Assembly (NCBI GenBank): GCA_016207465.1
Contig: JACQPP010000067.1
Coordinates: 1 to 5,496 of the forward strand
From: Methanobacteriota archaeon
Lineage (GTDB): Archaea > Halobacteriota > Syntropharchaeia > JACQPP01
DNA: 5,496 bases
Direction of reading: 5' to 3'
The notes below the pieces were generated by a model. The model saw only the letters and a program-made list of their open reading frames with translations, was not told the origin of the DNA and did no database searches. Each line of letters opens with the position of its first letter. The first letter of the stretch is position 1. A program made the translations under genes and the position numbers. Of the stretch, positions 5,442 through 5,496 are shown in pieces.

Positions 5442-5446
5442 TACAG

Positions 5447-5496
5447 AGCCAAGGGTGAGGATTGAACTCACGACCTCGTCCTTACCAAGGACGCGC
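5447..5496 (-). tRNA. tRNA-Thr (anticodon GGU), 3' part only, cut by the window edge
   Basis: Read on the minus strand, the sequence folds as the 3' two thirds of a tRNA. It has an anticodon stem CGTCC/GGACG (5489-5493 with 5477-5481) and a 7-base loop TTGGTAA (5482-5488) with anticodon GGT. A 5-base variable region (5472-5476) follows, then a T-stem GTGAG/CTCAC (5467-5471 with 5455-5459) with loop TTCAATC (5460-5466). The 3' acceptor strand is CCTTGGC (5448-5454) and the discriminator base is U (5447), which fits archaeal tRNA-Thr as I recall it. The 5' acceptor strand, D-arm and any intron there are outside the window. No CCA is encoded, since CTG follows the discriminator, so it must be added after transcription. 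It reads ACC and ACU; ACC is the favoured Thr codon of the genes here. Confidence 0.93.

Noticed and set aside
1..5496. CRISPR array, insertion sequence, toxin-antitoxin or defence module
   Set aside because: No spaced repeats, transposase, terminal inverted repeats or defence domains are visible on either strand; the genes are ordinary archaeal families.

Overview
The window is a gene-dense, strongly GC-rich piece of an archaeal chromosome. It encodes an Orc1/Cdc6-type replication initiator, a UPF0282-type metallo-beta-lactamase-fold protein, an AIR-synthase-related protein of the archaeal type, an archaeal COG1340-like coiled-coil protein, and a tRNA-Thr gene without an encoded CCA end. The only clearly AT-rich patch (3249-3268) looks like an archaeal BRE/TATA promoter. 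The proteins are arginine-rich and not markedly acidic, which argues against a salt-in halophile. The lineage cannot be fixed from the sequence. A GC-rich euryarchaeal or Thermoplasmatota-like genome is a reasonable guess, but only a guess.

Layout: five genes run head to tail on the + strand and a partial tRNA converges from the right edge. Block A (32-3248) holds a coiled-coil protein, a membrane-anchored alpha/beta hydrolase with six N-glycosylation sequons, and a PurM/HypE/SelD-fold AIR-synthase-related protein, with gaps of 4 and 15 bases. Block B (3306-5349) holds cdc6 and the UPF0282 gene, 4 bases apart. The 57-base gap between the blocks is the only place in the gene run with a plausible promoter, so two transcription units are likely. 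The upstream unit may end in the same T-rich patch. No promoter for block A is visible in the first 31 bases.

The last gap (5350-5446) lies between the convergent UPF0282 gene and tRNA-Thr(GGU). It contrasts sharply with the rest: its + strand is G-rich, whereas the coding + strand is C-rich. It carries an uninterrupted series of G-tracts able to form a G-quadruplex, a long GC-rich hairpin that reuses the last of those tracts, and a 13-14 base direct repeat that begins in the UPF0282 stop codon. This is the most unusual non-coding structure in the window and may be a boundary between convergent transcripts.

The genes do not form one recognisable pathway. They are mostly informational or conserved-but-uncharacterised archaeal families. 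I see no mobile element, CRISPR array, defence system or recognisable replication origin. The most novel protein-level points are the altered ATPase motifs of the Cdc6 protein, the surface-exposed and sequon-rich hydrolase, and the AIR-synthase paralogue that lacks the catalytic hallmarks of SelD and HypE.
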